From: Halisarca cf. caerulea
Lineage: Eukaryota; Porifera; Demospongiae; Chondrillida; Halisarcidae
Assembly: GCA_963170055.1 (NCBI GenBank)
Contig: CAUJGJ010000006.1
Span: 117,735-127,734 of the forward strand
Direction: 5' to 3'
Length of the DNA stretch: 10,000 bases
Under the pieces are notes generated by a model that had not been told where the DNA came from, did no database searches, and saw nothing but the letters and a program-made list of their open reading frames with translations. Shown here in pieces: positions 8,085-10,000 of the stretch (the first letter of the stretch is position 1; the number at the start of each line of letters is the position of its first letter). The translations under genes were made by a program, and so were the position numbers.

Positions 8085-8135
8085 CTGTGTGTGTGTGTGT
8101 GTGTAGAGAAGTTGATACATCAACTCCATGGCAGT

Positions 8136-8191
<56 letters not shown>

Positions 8192-8220
8192 AAAGGTTGA
8201 TACATCAGCTCCATGGCAGT

Positions 8221-8261
<41 letters not shown>

Positions 8262-8292
8262 AAAGTTGATACATCAACTCCATTGCAGTCAG
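8085..8292. repeat. Compound repeat: three copies of a 34-bp unit alternating with (TG)n
   Basis: Unique-sequence copies at 8105-8138, 8191-8223 and 8259-8292 share AAGTTGATACATCAACTCC and end CAGTCAG; each is separated by TG runs. Spacing between copies is 85 and 69 bp because the TG runs differ in length. Each unit contains the inverted repeat GTTGAT-AC-ATCAAC. The first TG run directly supplies the acceptor (CACACAG) of the first ORC4 exon found. Confidence 0.9.
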
Positions 8293-8301
8293 TGTGCGCG
8301 C

Positions 8302-8689
8302 ATGTCATTCAGTCAGTCAGGTATCATAATTTACCCTGGAGTGGCCACTAGCCCAGAGAGCCACTATAAAGGCTTCCAGCAAATTCAACAAAGTAAAGCT
8401 CCGAAAGAGCTCCGTGTTGACACCTTGTACTTCGACCAGGTATGTCTATCCACAAATTTACTATGATACCCACAAGTATTTCTAGCTGGGGTTTCAAGCA
8501 GAGAAAAACTGCAGCCCAACCCGCAATATTCCTGTGCAAGGAAGCCTATCACTTGTCCCCACTGAAGAATCGAGTAAGAACAGTACCTTACTGCCTTTGC
8601 CGTGTATTCTGGAAGAATATTTCCAGCAGAAGGATGAGAGTGAATTTGATCTAAAAGCTTTCGTTGGAAAAAATGGGTCGCCATATTAA
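8302..8689 (+). CDS. Small two-exon gene of unknown function (113 aa)
   Basis: Exon 1, 8302-8439, starts ATG and ends GACCAG|GTATGT. The intron is 46 bp and ends TTTCTAG. Exon 2, 8486-8689, ends in TAA. The frame is kept across the junction (phase 0). A possible poly(A) signal ATTAAA lies at 8697-8702, eight bases after the stop. The protein starts MSFSQSGIIIYPGVATSPES, continues KELRVDTLYFDQLGFQAEK, and ends in a charged segment, ILEEYFQQKDESEFDLKAF. Composition looks like a real soluble protein, with no signal peptide or membrane segment. I do not recognise the family. The start could instead be an internal exon (an acceptor-like CAG lies at 8318-8320), so upstream exons inside ORC4 are possible. 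It is divergent from the ORC4 5' end. Open minus-strand frames over the same bases look less protein-like. Confidence 0.5.
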
Positions 8690-9130
8690 GCTGATAATTA
8701 AATTCATACTTCTCTCCCCACCACAACCCTCAACTATGCAAGAAATTTAATCAGGTTCCTGTACGGCCTGCGAAGGAAGTAGGATTGTGTCAACTGACTA
8801 TCCTTGTGAATATCGTTCACTATACGCGAGGCGCTGTATTGTTAGATGGAGCTTCATTGTCAAAAGTATTGTTCCATTGTTGGTTATCGTAGAACTGTAC
8901 GAGGCCATCTGGACTCGGTGACGTAGCGAGTCTGTTCCTCCATTTCTGTGTCCTACCTGGTGACATCGGTAGAGGAGCATTAGCTTTGGCTCTAGTTGAC
9001 TCGGTCTACCAAGTTGTTCCCCATTGCAGTTTCTTGTTGCAGGGCTGTAGGGATCAGCAGTGAGTTTTCTTTGTTTTACACGTCTGTGCTTGAGTGAAAT
9101 TGTGACCACGATTGACTTTTGTTGTTGTAG
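8690..9130. promoter_or_regulatory. Intergenic region and presumed promoter/5'UTR of the collagen gene
   Basis: It follows the poly(A) signal of the small gene and precedes the collagen ATG. No TATA box or repeat is evident. The bases before the ATG (TTGTTGTTGTAG) look like a splice acceptor ending exactly at 9130, so a 5'UTR intron ending at the start codon is possible. The promoter itself is not resolved. Confidence 0.35.
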
Positions 9131-9912
<782 letters not shown>

Positions 9913-10000
9913 GTGAGAATTTTGCATGAGTACACACAATTGGTATAATTGTGGGAAGGCATGCACCAGCACACTGGAAATATGTGTTGTACATGTGTAC

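Noticed and set aside
8385..8726. 113-codon minus-strand frame as a possible ORC4 N-terminal exon
   Set aside because: Its product does not resemble the ORC4 N-terminus, contains many Cys/Trp, and lies opposite a better spliced plus-strand frame.
8798..9109. 103-codon minus-strand frame upstream of the collagen
   Set aside because: No recognisable protein, no convincing splice sites, and it overlaps the presumed collagen promoter and 5'UTR.

Overview
The window is animal nuclear DNA. Its genes are split by short GT-AG introns, it carries many micro- and minisatellites, and three gene products can be recognised from the sequence: FMC1, ORC4 and a fibrillar-type collagen. The compact small introns (46 to 117 bp in FMC1, the collagen and a small unknown gene) and the simple collagen N-terminus suggest an early-branching animal, possibly a demosponge. 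That last step is inference and is not proven by the sequence.

Layout. At 1-279 (minus) is the 5' end of an unrecognised Ser/Pro-rich protein that runs off the left edge. Head-to-head with it, at 529-1030 (plus), is a complete three-exon FMC1 homologue (ATP synthase assembly factor, 100 aa), with a short shared promoter region between them. FMC1 converges on a long minus-strand gene, ORC4 (origin recognition complex subunit 4, an AAA+ protein). Eleven ORC4 exons between 8084 and 1400 could be joined with every splice phase agreeing; the first roughly 45-50 codons were not found. A small two-exon plus-strand gene of unknown function (8302-8689, 113 aa) lies just beyond the ORC4 5' end. A fibrillar-type collagen begins at 9131 (plus) and leaves the window on the right, with exon lengths of 108, 207 and 54 bp in the triple-helix region.

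The genes are ordinary housekeeping or matrix genes and show no operon-like or system-like co-operation. The unusual part is ORC4. Every ORC4 intron longer than about 150 bp carries tandem repeats (2, 9, 21 and 23 bp units and a C4-rich array), while the introns of the neighbouring genes carry none. Several arrays abut splice sites and resemble them in the ORC4 sense direction. One intron also holds a 208-bp MITE-like element with terminal inverted repeats and TA flanks. The last ORC4 exon reads straight into an (AC)35 microsatellite, which would encode a Cys-Val repeat tail. Most long open frames in the window are repeat translations and are not genes.
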